A DNA stretch of 64,000 nt from Methylobacterium currus (GTDB taxonomy: Bacteria; Pseudomonadota; Alphaproteobacteria; Rhizobiales; Beijerinckiaceae). This document shows, piece by piece, positions 46,641 through 54,448 of this stretch. Made by a program: the position numbers and the translations under genes. A model generated the notes under the pieces. The model saw only the letters and a program-made list of their open reading frames with translations, ran no database searches and was not told where the DNA came from. Positions within the stretch are counted from its first letter, which is position 1. The number at the start of each line of letters is the position of its first letter. The stretch is from NCBI RefSeq assembly GCF_003058325.1, contig NZ_CP028843.1, forward strand, positions 84,501 to 148,500, in the 5' to 3' direction.

Positions 46641-47147
46641 ATGACCGCATCGATCGACCCGCGCACCCGCATCGGGCATGTCCATCTGCGGGTGGCCGAT
46701 CTCGACCGGGCGCTCGGCTTCTATTGCGGGGTGCTCGGCTTCGCGCTGATGCAGCGCTACGGCACCCAGGCCGCCTTCGTGTCGGCCGGCGGCTATCACC
46801 ACCATATCGGGCTCAACACCTGGAACAGTGCGGGCGGGACGCCGCCGCCGCCCGGCCATACCGGGCTCTACCACGTGGCGATCCTGTACCCGACCCGGGC
46901 GGCCCTCGCCGACGCGCTGGCCCGGCTCGACGCCGCCGGCATCCCGCTCACCGGCGCGAGCGACCACGGGGTCAGCGAGGCGCTCTACCTCGACGACCCG
47001 GACCGCAACGGGGTGGAGCTGTACCGCGACCGGCCCGAGGACGAGTGGCCGCGGGACGAGGCGGGGGGCTTGCAGATGGTGACCCGCCGCCTCGACCTCG
47101 TCGCCTTGCGGGCGGAAGCTCCCCCGCGGGGCGGGGCTACTCGCTAG
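46641..47147 (+). CDS. VOC-family protein (glyoxalase/dioxygenase type)
   Basis: 168-aa protein with two beta-alpha-beta-beta-beta modules: IGHVHLRVADLDRALGFYCGVLGF and GLYHVAILYPTRAALADALARLDAAG. Metal-ligand residues: His in GHVHLRV, His in LYHVAIL and Glu in GVELYRDRPEDEWP, the CatE-like (catechol-2,3-dioxygenase-related) pattern. The exact reaction is unknown. The ATG follows AAGGAGCGAAGC. Divergent from LysR, and its end overlaps the DUF3297 gene on the other strand by 11 bases. Confidence 0.85.
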   Translation: MTASIDPRTRIGHVHLRVADLDRALGFYCGVLGFALMQRYGTQAAFVSAGGYHHHIGLNTWNSAGGTPPPPGHTGLYHVAILYPTRAALADALARLDAAGIPLTGASDHGVSEALYLDDPDRNGVELYRDRPEDEWPRDEAGGLQMVTRRLDLVALRAEAPPRGGATR

Positions 47148-47397
47148 GGGCGTCGGCCCCGGGGGTGCGGAAATAGGGCTCGACCGGGCCCTTCAGCTTC
47201 ACGGTCATCGGATTGCCGAAGCGGTCCTTGGCATTGCCGGCGGCGAGGCGCACCCAGCCCTCGCTCACGCAATACTCCTCGACATTGGTCTTCTCGACGC
47301 CCTTGAAGCGCACGCCGACGCCGCGCTCGAGCAGGGCGGCGTCGTGGAAGGGGCTGCGCGGATCGGTGCTGAGGCGGTCGGGCGGGGTGTCGGTCAT
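47137..47397 (-). CDS. DUF3297-family protein
   Basis: 86-aa protein matching DUF3297 through its whole length: DRLSTDPRSPFHDAALLERGVGVRFKGVEKTNVEEYCVSEGWVRLAAGNAKDRFGNPMTVKLKGPVEPYFR. The family is widespread in proteobacteria and of unknown function. I start at ATG 47397, the family start; the open frame continues upstream to 47529 but that part is not conserved-looking. It overlaps the VOC gene tail to tail. Confidence 0.85.
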   Translation of the reverse strand: MTDTPPDRLSTDPRSPFHDAALLERGVGVRFKGVEKTNVEEYCVSEGWVRLAAGNAKDRFGNPMTVKLKGPVEPYFRTPGADAPSE

Positions 47398-47663
47398 CGG
47401 TCTCGAGCCTTCAGGCATTCGGGCAAGGATCTGGGAATGCGTCGGCGCCCCAGTAGCCGCTCCCGCCGCCGCTGCCAATCCGCCTCCGGCCCACCCGGAC
47501 GACGCCCACCCGCACTTTGGAATTTTCATAATTCACTTGATAATATAGATCAGATATCGCAAAGTAGAAAACCTCCAATATCTCGCATGGATCTTGCGTC
47601 CACAGACGAGGTGCTGCATTCAAGGCGCGCCGGACCCCGGCACGACCCGAGATGGAGGCCGCG

Positions 47664-47786
47664 ATGGCGCGAGCGCTGTTCCTGATTCACGGCTGTGCGG
47701 GCTTGATCCGCGAAGGATGGCCGCCGGTCGGCCTGCCCTGGGAGCGGCTGGTCGGCCTCTTCAGCGAGTCGAGGAGCGGGCGATGA
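47664..47786 (+). CDS. small hypothetical protein (40 aa)
   Basis: A 40-codon frame, MARALFLIHGCAGLIREGWP to the end FSESRSGR, whose TGA overlaps the ATG of the next gene (ATGA). It follows GATGGAGGCCGCG, an acceptable ribosome site. The overlap and codon bias support it being translated with the downstream gene. No family recognised. Confidence 0.45.
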   Translation: MARALFLIHGCAGLIREGWPPVGLPWERLVGLFSESRSGR

Positions 47787-48118
47787 ATCTGCATCAGCGC
47801 GAGCGCCTGAGAACCGAGGCCGAGGCGCTGGAGGCTCGGCGGCAGGATGCCTTGGAGCAGGCCCTGACGCTCGCCTTCTGGGAGGCCCTGGAGCGGGGCC
47901 CGATGCCGCCGATGGCGGCGCTCGAGGCGGCAGCCCGCACGGTCGGGACGCTCTACCGCCAGATCGCCTCCCTGCACGGCCCGGCGCCGCGCTGCGGCTG
48001 CGGCTGGCAGCCAGAGCCCGACGAGGACCTGATCCGCCTCGAGGCCATGCTCGCCGCGGCCCTGATCGAGCGGAACCGGCCCCGTCTCGCCGACCTGCCG
48101 GTCCAGGGGCGCGCCTGA
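47783..48118 (+). CDS. hypothetical protein, helical with CGCGW motif
   Basis: 111-aa soluble protein, mostly charged helix (MNLHQRERLRTEAEALEARRQDALEQALTLAFWEALERG) and a short Cys-containing middle (PRCGCGWQPEPDEDLI). The ATG at 47783 follows GAGGAGCGGGCG, a good ribosome site. It is coupled to the 40-codon gene before it. No domain recognised. Followed by a cluster of three hairpins. Confidence 0.6.
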   Translation: MNLHQRERLRTEAEALEARRQDALEQALTLAFWEALERGPMPPMAALEAAARTVGTLYRQIASLHGPAPRCGCGWQPEPDEDLIRLEAMLAAALIERNRPRLADLPVQGRA

Positions 48119-48261
48119 TGCGGTGGGACCGGGACCGGCGCGTGACGGCAGCGAAGAGCCCCGATCGCGTCGTGATCGGGGCCTGTGCGAGAGCATCTTC
48201 CGACGGATCGGACACCGGTCCGTCGCAGACAATGCGGCAAAATCAAAGACTTATACCATCG

Positions 48262-48362
48262 CGCTTTCGCATCGACACGTCGATGCGAAAGCGTCCGGCG
48301 CATCAGCGCCGGCGCCCGTCCGGGCCTAGCCAGCGCCTTCGAACGAGTCCGTTCGAAGGCGC
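48262..48362. repeat. three consecutive intergenic hairpins
   Basis: Hairpin 1: 14-bp arms beginning CGCTTTCGCATCGA, loop CACG (48262-48293). Hairpin 2: CCGGCGC/GCGCCGG, loop ATCA (48295-48312). Hairpin 3: 12-bp arms GCGCCTTCGAAC/GTTCGAAGGCGC, loop GAGTCC (48333-48362). All arms are perfect. They lie between convergent genes, so they may end transcripts, or they may be a mosaic of REP-like elements. Confidence 0.75.
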
Positions 48363-48408
48363 GGCGGCATGAGAGCAGCATCCGATTGCCATGTGATCGG
48401 GCGCCGCT

Positions 48409-48795
48409 CTAGCGCGGCGCGGTCCCGTCCGGCCGGTTCGACGGCATCCCGCCGGGCGCGTCCGGATAGGCGGTGCTCGGCACGCTGCCCGTCCGGCCGA
48501 CCGAGCTGCTCGGCGCCGCGGTGCGGCTCGCATCCGCCGCGCCGGAGGGACCGGGCGCCGCCGGGCACGGGCCGGGACCCGGGCAGGCGGCATGGTCGGT
48601 CGCGACCGAGCGGCCGTCCCGCTCGGCCGCCGGCTGGCCGCCGGGGCTGTTCGGGTAGGCCGCGGCCCCGCCGGGCTGCGGCGCGGGCGCGGCGGGGGTG
48701 GCCGAGCCCGGCGCCGAGGGTCCCTGGGCCAGGGCGGGGCCCGCGGCGAGCGCCGCGAGCAGGGGCAGGACGAGGAGCGAGAGGGTGGCGCGCAT
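48409..48795 (-). CDS. hypothetical exported proline/alanine-rich protein
   Basis: 128-aa protein with a clear signal peptide (MRATLSLLVLPLLAALAAGPALAQ) and a Pro/Ala/Gly/Ser-rich mature part with no recognised fold. It starts at the stop of the GMC gene (TGATG) after GGGAGATCTG, so it is the last gene of that operon. It may help or anchor the secreted dehydrogenase; that is a guess from position only. Confidence 0.6.
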   Translation of the reverse strand: MRATLSLLVLPLLAALAAGPALAQGPSAPGSATPAAPAPQPGGAAAYPNSPGGQPAAERDGRSVATDHAACPGPGPCPAAPGPSGAADASRTAAPSSSVGRTGSVPSTAYPDAPGGMPSNRPDGTAPR

Positions 48796-50363
48796 CAGAT
48801 CTCCCGCCTCTGCATCGCGCCGGCGATGTGGTCGGCCTGGCGCAGGGCGAGCGCCACGATGGTCAGGGTCGGGTTGCAGGCCGCCCCCGAGGTGAACTGG
48901 CTGCCGTCGGAGACGAACAGGTTCTTGACGTCGTGGGTCTGGCCGAACTTGTTCAGAACGCCGTCCCGCGGCTTCGCGCTCATCCGGTTGGTGCCCATGT
49001 TGTGGGTGCTCGGATAGGGCGTGACCGGGTAGGTGACGGTGGCGCCGACCGCCTCGTAGATCGCCGCGCCCTGCTTGTAGGCGTGGTTGCGCATCGCGAC
49101 GTCGTTGGGGTGGTCGTCGTAGTGGACGCTCGCAACCGGCATGCCGTGCTTGTCCTTGACCGTCGGGTCGAGGGTGATGCGGTTCGTCTCCTGCGGCATG
49201 TCCTCGCCGACGAGCCACATCCCGGCCATGCGCGGATACTGCTCCATCGCGCTGGTGAAGGAGCGGCCCCAGGCGCCGGGATTGAGGAAGGCCGCCATGA
49301 ACGGCACGCCGAGGGAGACCGTCTCCATCTCGTAGCCGCCGGAGAAGCCGCGCTTCGGGTCGTGATGCGCCTCGTCCCGGATGATGCCCGCCATGGTGGT
49401 GCCGCGATACATGTGCACCGACTTCTCGAACACGCCGTAGACGCTGCCGGTCATGTGCCGCATGTAGTTGCGGCCGACCTGGCCCGACGAATTGGCGAGC
49501 CCGTCCGGGAACAGCGAGGAGGCGCTGTTGAGGAGGAGGCGCGGGCTCTCGATCGAGTTGCCGGCCACCGCGACGATGCGGGCCTTCTGGCGCTGCAGCT
49601 TGCCGTCCGCATCGGCATAGACCACGCCCGTCACCTTGCCCGAGGCGTCGTGCTCGATGCGGAGCGCCATGCAGTTCGGGCGGACCTCCAGGTTGCCGGT
49701 CTCCTCGCCGCGGGGGATCTCGGCGATCAGGGTCGACCACTTCGCTCCCGACTTGCAGCCCTGGAAGCAGAAGCCGATCTGCTGGCACGCGCCGCGGTCG
49801 TGCCGCTCCTCGCTGTTGATCGCCATCCGGCCGGTATGGACCTCCTTGTAGCCGACGCGGCGGGCGCCGGCCTCCATCACCTTGAAGTTGTTGTTGCCCG
49901 GCAGGCCCGGGATGCCGTTGGTGCGGGTCACGCCCATCCGGTCCTCGGCCTTCTCGTACCAGGGGTCCAGCTCGGCCCGGGTGATCGGCCAGTCGAGGAG
50001 GTTGGCACCGGGAAGCGCGCCGTAATGGTCGCGGATGCGGAACTCGTGCTCCTCGAAGCGCAAGGAGGCGCCGGCCCAGTGCACGGTGGAGCCGCCCACC
50101 GCCTTGACGATCCAGGCCGGCAGGTTGGGGAAGTCCCGCGCCACCCGCCACGAGCCCGAGGTGGTGCGCATGTCCGTCCAGGCGAGCTGGGCGAAGCTCG
50201 CCCACTCGTCGTTGACGAAATCCTCCATGTTGTGGCGGGCGCCGGCCTCGAGGATGACGGTGCGGATGCCCTTGAGCGCCAGCTCGGTGCCGAGCGTGCC
50301 GCCGCCGGCACCCGAGCCGACGATGACGACGAGGCCGTCGTCGTTCAGGTCGAATGTGGCCAT
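48795..50363 (-). CDS. GMC-family oxidoreductase (gluconate-dehydrogenase large-subunit type)
   Basis: 522-aa FAD oxidoreductase. The FAD-binding start is GLVVIVGSGAGGGTLGTELALKG, with VKAVGGSTVHWAGASLRF. The substrate domain has CQQIGFCFQGCKSGAKWSTL and the C-terminal active region is PYPSTHNMGTNRM and NLFVSDGSQFTSGAACNPTLTIVALALR. These place it with the membrane-type alcohol/sugar dehydrogenases. ATG 50363 follows GGAGGAAACC. The upstream gene encodes a subunit-3-like protein, as in gluconate 2-dehydrogenase. No cytochrome c subunit is encoded nearby. The substrate (a polyol, sugar acid or alcohol) is unknown. Confidence 0.92.
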   Translation of the reverse strand: MATFDLNDDGLVVIVGSGAGGGTLGTELALKGIRTVILEAGARHNMEDFVNDEWASFAQLAWTDMRTTSGSWRVARDFPNLPAWIVKAVGGSTVHWAGASLRFEEHEFRIRDHYGALPGANLLDWPITRAELDPWYEKAEDRMGVTRTNGIPGLPGNNNFKVMEAGARRVGYKEVHTGRMAINSEERHDRGACQQIGFCFQGCKSGAKWSTLIAEIPRGEETGNLEVRPNCMALRIEHDASGKVTGVVYADADGKLQRQKARIVAVAGNSIESPRLLLNSASSLFPDGLANSSGQVGRNYMRHMTGSVYGVFEKSVHMYRGTTMAGIIRDEAHHDPKRGFSGGYEMETVSLGVPFMAAFLNPGAWGRSFTSAMEQYPRMAGMWLVGEDMPQETNRITLDPTVKDKHGMPVASVHYDDHPNDVAMRNHAYKQGAAIYEAVGATVTYPVTPYPSTHNMGTNRMSAKPRDGVLNKFGQTHDVKNLFVSDGSQFTSGAACNPTLTIVALALRQADHIAGAMQRREI

Positions 50364-50473
50364 GGTTTCCTCCGGTCCGCGCGGCCGGTCGCGGCCGGGC
50401 CGGCGCGGTTGTTCGTTGATTGTTCTTGCGTTGTCGCGTCGTGTGTCGACGCCGGATCGATCGGGCCGGCCGG

Positions 50474-51022
50474 TCAGACCTTCGGCAGCCAGTCGATGTC
50501 GTTGAAGCCGCGGTTGATGTAGCCGCCCTTGTCGGCGGACGATCCCTCGTAGCCGAATTTCGGCCACAGCTCGGGCTGGTTGTAGAGCGAGACGACGAGG
50601 TCGGAGCGGATCTTCTTGAAGAAGTCGGTGTGGCTGATGCCCTCGAGCACCGCGACCCGGTCGGCCTCCCAGCCGATCTGGGCGTAGGCGACCTTGTGGC
50701 GGGCCTGCGAATCCTCGTCGAGGCGGCGCACGCCCTCCTTCAGCAGCGTCTTCACGCCTGGGTCGGCGGCGGCCTTGCCGTCCCAGGGCTTGATCGCCGT
50801 GATGTAGTAGACGTCGCCGAGGAAGTCGTGCGGGTAGATGTCCCGCGCCATCTTCACCAGGGTCTTCAGCTCGGCCGGGGCCAGGGCGGCGCCGTTCTCG
50901 GCCCAGGCCTCCGAGACCTGGAGCCCGGCGCCGGTGGCGAGTGCCGCGGCCGGCGCCGCCACGGCGGCGCTCTGCAGGAAGCCGCGGCGGCTGAACCGCG
51001 TGCGCGGATCGACTTCTCTCAT
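50474..51022 (-). CDS. gluconate 2-dehydrogenase subunit 3-like protein, Tat signal
   Basis: 182-aa protein. A twin-arginine signal (RFSRRGFLQSAAVAAPAAALATGAGLQVSEAWA) shows export of a folded complex. The mature part (LKTLVKMARDIYPHDFLGDVYYITAI, YNQPELWPKFGYEGSSADKGGYINRGFNDIDWLPKV) is the small-subunit type that partners GMC dehydrogenases. The GMC protein has no signal of its own, so it is probably carried out by this subunit. ATG 51022 follows GAGAGGAGACGCCCG. The gap to the GMC gene is 110 bases. Confidence 0.88.
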   Translation of the reverse strand: MREVDPRTRFSRRGFLQSAAVAAPAAALATGAGLQVSEAWAENGAALAPAELKTLVKMARDIYPHDFLGDVYYITAIKPWDGKAAADPGVKTLLKEGVRRLDEDSQARHKVAYAQIGWEADRVAVLEGISHTDFFKKIRSDLVVSLYNQPELWPKFGYEGSSADKGGYINRGFNDIDWLPKV

Positions 51023-51083
51023 CGGGCGTCTCCTCTCGGGTGATGGTTGTCGTGTGGTTCTTGTGATGTGCCGGCCGGCCCGG

Positions 51084-51137
51084 GGCGCGTCTTCGCGCGC
51101 TTGCCGGTCTGGCGCGTCTTTGCGCGCTTGCCGGGCC
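51084..51137 (-). repeat. 27-bp intergenic direct repeat
   Basis: Two units (51084-51110 and 51111-51137) share GGCGCGTCTTnGCGCGCTTG over nearly their whole length. They sit between the VOC gene and the subunit-3 gene. Confidence 0.7.
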
Positions 51138-51150
51138 GACGGAATCGCGA

Positions 51151-51546
51151 TCAGCCGAAGCGGCCGCCCTTCTGGATCACCTCGATCTTGTAGCCGTCCG
51201 GATCGGTGGCGAAGAAGAAGCGGGCAAGCGTCTTGCCCTGGTGCTGGAAGTCCTTCACCGGGGTGGCGGGCAGGCCCTCCTGCGTGAAGCGGGCATGCTC
51301 GGCATCGACGTCGTCCACCACCACCGCGAGGTGGCCGTAGCCGTCGCCGAGGTCGTAGGGCTCGGTGCGATCGAAGTTGACCGTCAGCTCCAGCTCGAAC
51401 GGCGACGAGGGATGGCGCAGGTAGACGAGCGCGAAACCGTCGAAGCCGACCCTCTCGGCGAGTTCGAGGCCGAAGGCGCGGGCGTAGTAGGCGCGGGACC
51501 GCTCCTCGTCGAGGACACGGATCATCGAGTGGACGGGCTTGGCCAT
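51151..51546 (-). CDS. VOC-family protein, lactoylglutathione-lyase-like
   Basis: 131-aa protein with the glyoxalase I pattern: HSMIRVLDEERSRAYYARAFGLELAERV, YLRHPSSPFELELTVNFDRTEPYDLGDGYGHLAVVVDD, and FFFATDPDGYKIEVIQKGGRFG. Metal ligands are His in VHSMIRV, Glu in FELELT, His in YGHLAV and Glu in KIEVIQ, all present. It may detoxify methylglyoxal as the glutathione adduct. It is first in line with the subunit-3 and GMC genes and may be cotranscribed with them. Confidence 0.87.
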   Translation of the reverse strand: MAKPVHSMIRVLDEERSRAYYARAFGLELAERVGFDGFALVYLRHPSSPFELELTVNFDRTEPYDLGDGYGHLAVVVDDVDAEHARFTQEGLPATPVKDFQHQGKTLARFFFATDPDGYKIEVIQKGGRFG

Positions 51547-51890
51547 CGGCAGCAGGAACCTCGTTTCGCGTGAGCAACCGCTCGGGTGTCGCCGCTTAGA
51601 CTAGCTCCAGGGAAGCCGCCGGGGTGGTAGCGGGATGTGACGCCCGCGAGGTTGGCGCCTGAGGGAGGCGGAGGTGCCGGGGATGCTCCCTTCCGCCTGG
51701 AGGTCGGCTCCCGCGCGGGCGCCCGCCCGGCGATCGCCGCCCACCACGCGGAAGGGCCAGTTGTTGTTCCACCCCGCCGCGTGCGCAGGGGCACATCGCG
51801 GCCAGGGCGGGCCACCTATATTCCGATCATCGCAGCGGAAGCAGGCCGGCAGCTCCGGACTGTACTGCGAAAAAGGAGCCTGAATACCAC
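51547..51890. other. 344-base intergenic region
   Basis: Divergent gap between the VOC gene and a small exported protein gene. It should hold both promoters. I see no clear RNA, terminator or gene; frames here lack ribosome sites. Confidence 0.4.
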
Positions 51891-52154
51891 ATGAAGACCC
51901 GTATCGCCGCCGTCGTCACCGCTCTTGTCCTTGGCGTCGCTCCGATCTCGTCCGCGATGGCATTCAGCGCGAACTCCCCCGCCCATCCGTTCGGCCCCCG
52001 CGACGTCGAGACCACCGGCTCGATCGGCTCCCGCAATGCCAGCGTGCCGTTCTACGGCGCCTGCCCGATGAGCTCGGCCTCGGAGGGCAATGCCAACCAG
52101 CAGAACTTCCCGGTCAAGCAATACGGCCAGACCTCCGGCGGCTACCGCTGCTGA
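51891..52154 (+). CDS. small exported protein
   Basis: 87-aa protein with a clear signal peptide (MKTRIAAVVTALVLGVAPISSAMA). The mature part has two Cys (FYGACPMSS and GYRC at the end) that could form one disulfide. The ATG at 51891 follows AAAAAGGAGCC, a consensus ribosome site. A 36-aa membrane microprotein is encoded 17 bases after it and then a terminator, so the two form a small operon. No family recognised. Confidence 0.7.
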   Translation: MKTRIAAVVTALVLGVAPISSAMAFSANSPAHPFGPRDVETTGSIGSRNASVPFYGACPMSSASEGNANQQNFPVKQYGQTSGGYRC

Positions 52155-52171
52155 TCTGACGGAGACGAACG

Positions 52172-52282
52172 ATGAGCGAGATGCGCTTTCTGCGTGCCGT
52201 GTCCTACGGCATGATCGGTGTCCTGGCCGGCGGCCTCGCCATGACGGCATTCGGCACCGCCAACGCCCTGATCAACCTGTAA
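52172..52282 (+). CDS. membrane microprotein (36 aa)
   Basis: MSEMRFLRAVSYGMIGVLAG... ends LINL: a short cytoplasmic start and one transmembrane or signal-like segment (GMIGVLAGGLAMTAFG). The ATG follows ACGGAGACGAACG. It lies between the 87-aa exported protein and a strong terminator, which supports it as a real gene although very short. Confidence 0.5.
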   Translation: MSEMRFLRAVSYGMIGVLAGGLAMTAFGTANALINL

Positions 52283-52290
52283 TCCGATCG

Positions 52291-52316
52291 AAGGGCCGCC
52301 CCATGGGCGGCCCTTT
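52291..52316 (+). terminator. rho-independent-type terminator
   Basis: An 11-bp perfect stem AAGGGCCGCCC / GGGCGGCCCTT with a 3-base loop, followed by a short T run, nine bases after the stop of the microprotein. Confidence 0.75.
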
Positions 52317-52424
52317 CCGCATGGGCGGATCATGGACGGGATCCGGCGGGATTTCCGGCGATCCCGCCGGAACCGCAGAGCTTCGGCCCGCTTTGCCCCT
52401 GCGAGATGACCGCAGGAGACTGCC

Positions 52425-52736
52425 ATGTCCCCGCCCTTTATGTCCCCGACCGCCCGCATCGCCTCCGCCCTTCTCCTCCTCGTCGCGAGCGCCGCCCCGG
52501 CCCTCGCGATCTCCGACCGGCGCGACCAGCCGACCCAGGCCGACATCCCCGACGGCGCGCGCGGCGACGCCTCCGGGATCGCGCCGCCCCAGGCGATCAA
52601 GCCCGACACCAAGGTCATGCCCGGCGATACCGGGCTCAGCGGGAATGCGCGCTCGCGCACCAACCCCCTCGACCAGCTCGATGCCAAGGACCGGCGCGCC
52701 ACCGGCGGCGGCAACGGGGCGGGCGATCGCCGGTAA
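52425..52736 (+). CDS. hypothetical exported protein
   Basis: 103-aa protein with a signal peptide (RIASALLLLVASAAPALA) and a hydrophilic mature part with QADIPDGARGDASGIAPPQAIKPDTKVMPGDTGLSG and a Gly/Arg-rich tail. The ATG follows CGCAGGAGACTGCC, a good ribosome site. No family recognised. Confidence 0.6.
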   Translation: MSPPFMSPTARIASALLLLVASAAPALAISDRRDQPTQADIPDGARGDASGIAPPQAIKPDTKVMPGDTGLSGNARSRTNPLDQLDAKDRRATGGGNGAGDRR

Positions 52737-52797
52737 CGAAACCGCTTGACGGCCAGCACGGTTAATCCTCGCGTGATAGGCGCGAGGGGAGGTGCCC

Positions 52798-53529
52798 ATG
52801 GGTCTGCTCGATCAGGTCATCGGTTCGGTGCTCGGCAACGTCCTCGGCGGCGGCGGCCGGCCAGGAGACCATCAAGGGGGGAATCACGGGGGCGGCTCCG
52901 GAGCCATGTCGCCCCTGGTCAAGGCGCTGCTGATGCTGCTCGCCGCCAAGGCGATGCAGGGCGGCTTCGGCGACATCTTCGGCGGCGGCCGCCGGCCGGC
53001 GCCGCAATCCGGGCCCGAGGACGGCTATGCCCCGGACCCGCGCGGCTACGACACCCCCGACCCGCGGGACGACGCGCCCCGCAGCCGGCGCGGCGAGGAC
53101 CCGGACAATCCCTATTCCGACCTCGCCGGGATGCTCGACGGCCCCGGGGGCGCTGCGCCCCCCTCCCCCGCCGGCGGTGGCGGCGTCCAGAACCCGTTCG
53201 ACCAGGGCGCCGGGCCGTATTCCCGCCTCGACCGGGAGCAGCCGGAAGATGCGGCCGGCGGCGGCCTCGACCAGCTCATCGACAGGTTCCGCCGGGGCGG
53301 CCTCGGCGAGATGATCGAATCGTGGATCGGTCCCGGCCACAACCGGCCGATCCAGCCGCAGCAGCTCGCCCAGGCGCTGGGTCCCGACACGGTCGAGACC
53401 CTGAGCCGCCAGACCGGGATGGACCGGAACGACCTGCTGGCGCAGCTCGCCCAGGTGCTGCCGGGCGTCATCGACGGGTTGACGCCGCAGGGCCGGCGTC
53501 CGAACCACGACGAGATGCGCGGCTGGTGA
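52798..53529 (+). CDS. DUF937 (YidB-like) protein
   Basis: 243-aa soluble protein. The start GLLDQVIGSVLGNVLGGGG and the C-terminal block (GGLDQLIDRFRRGGLGEMIESWIGPGHNRPIQPQQLAQALG, then LSRQTGMDRNDLLAQLAQVLPGVIDGLTPQGR) match the YidB/DUF937 family, of unknown function. The long middle (about 60-145) is Pro/Gly/Asp-rich and probably disordered, which makes the protein longer than usual. ATG 52798 follows GGGGAGGTGCCC. Confidence 0.8.
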   Translation: MGLLDQVIGSVLGNVLGGGGRPGDHQGGNHGGGSGAMSPLVKALLMLLAAKAMQGGFGDIFGGGRRPAPQSGPEDGYAPDPRGYDTPDPRDDAPRSRRGEDPDNPYSDLAGMLDGPGGAAPPSPAGGGGVQNPFDQGAGPYSRLDREQPEDAAGGGLDQLIDRFRRGGLGEMIESWIGPGHNRPIQPQQLAQALGPDTVETLSRQTGMDRNDLLAQLAQVLPGVIDGLTPQGRRPNHDEMRGW

Positions 53530-53890
53530 GTCGGCGCCGGCGCCCGGCCGGTCCGGGCGCCGGCGCGCGAAGGTGACGCGAAGGACGGCGCCCATGGCCT
53601 ACGAGCTCCATTACTGGCCGTCGATCCAGGGCCGGGGCGAGTTCGTCCGTCTCGCCCTGGAGGAGGCCGGGGCCGAGTACGTCGACGTCGCCCGCGAGGA
53701 CGGCGTCGACGGCCTGATGGCGGGCCTGGAGGCGCCGCCCCGGCCGCCCTTCGCGCCGCCCTACCTGCGGGACGGCGACCTGGTGATCGGCCAGACCGCC
53801 GCGATCCTGCTGCATCTCGGGCCGCGCCTCGGCCTCGTGGCTGAGAGCGAGGCGGACCGGATCTGGACCCACCAAGTACAGCCGCGGAAG

Positions 53891-54448
53891 TCATGTGGGA
53901 TGCGCTCCAATGATGGAGCAGACACCGCCTGGCTTGCGGTTGTAACGGTCGAAGAAAGCCTGGGCGGCTTCAACCAGAGCGTCGATGCTGGCGAACAGCT
54001 CGCAGTGTGTGACCTCGCGGCGGAACTGGCGCCAGAGCATCTCGATCGGGTTCAGCCACGGGCTGTAGGTCGGGAGGTAAAGCAGGACGAGGCGCCCGGC
54101 CGCGCCGCGCAGCACCGCCTCGACCTCATCGTCCTCGTGCGTGCTGGCATTATCCCAGGCGACGTAGACGGTCTCGGTCGGGTGCTTTTTCAGGAGCGCT
54201 TCGAGGAGTTCAGCGACCTCGCGTCGCCGCTTATGAGGGCGGGTGAGGACCACCGTCTGGCCGCTCTGCCAATCAACCGCCCCGAGCCCATAGCGCCGCG
54301 TCGGCTGCATCGGGGTCGGGATCATCACCTGCTGCCCCTTGGGACCCCACATCGGCCGCAAGGTCGGATACCAGCTGATGTTGAACTCGTCGGCGTAGTA
54401 GAAGACCGAGCCGGGCCTCAGGCCGTCGCGAGCGCGTTCGACCGCCTT
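53891..54448 (-). CDS. IS630 transposase, catalytic part (orfB, reached by -1 frameshift)
   Basis: The DDE catalytic domain: Asp in VFYYADEFNISWYPTLRPMW, Asp in VYVAWDNASTHEDDE and Glu in YSPWLNPIEMLWRQFRREV. It lies in the -1 frame relative to orfA and would be made as an orfA-orfB fusion by slippage on a run of seven A (coding strand) at 54447-54453. All three acidic residues look intact, so the element may be active. Confidence 0.85.
   Translation of the reverse strand, partial: KAVERARDGLRPGSVFYYADEFNISWYPTLRPMWGPKGQQVMIPTPMQPTRRYGLGAVDWQSGQTVVLTRPHKRRREVAELLEALLKKHPTETVYVAWDNASTHEDDEVEAVLRGAAGRLVLLYLPTYSPWLNPIEMLWRQFRREVTHCELFASIDALVEAAQAFFDRYNRKPGGVCSIIGAHPT

Noticed and set aside
51637..51894. 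Frames upstream of the small exported protein
   Set aside because: No ribosome site and atypical composition; more likely the promoter region.
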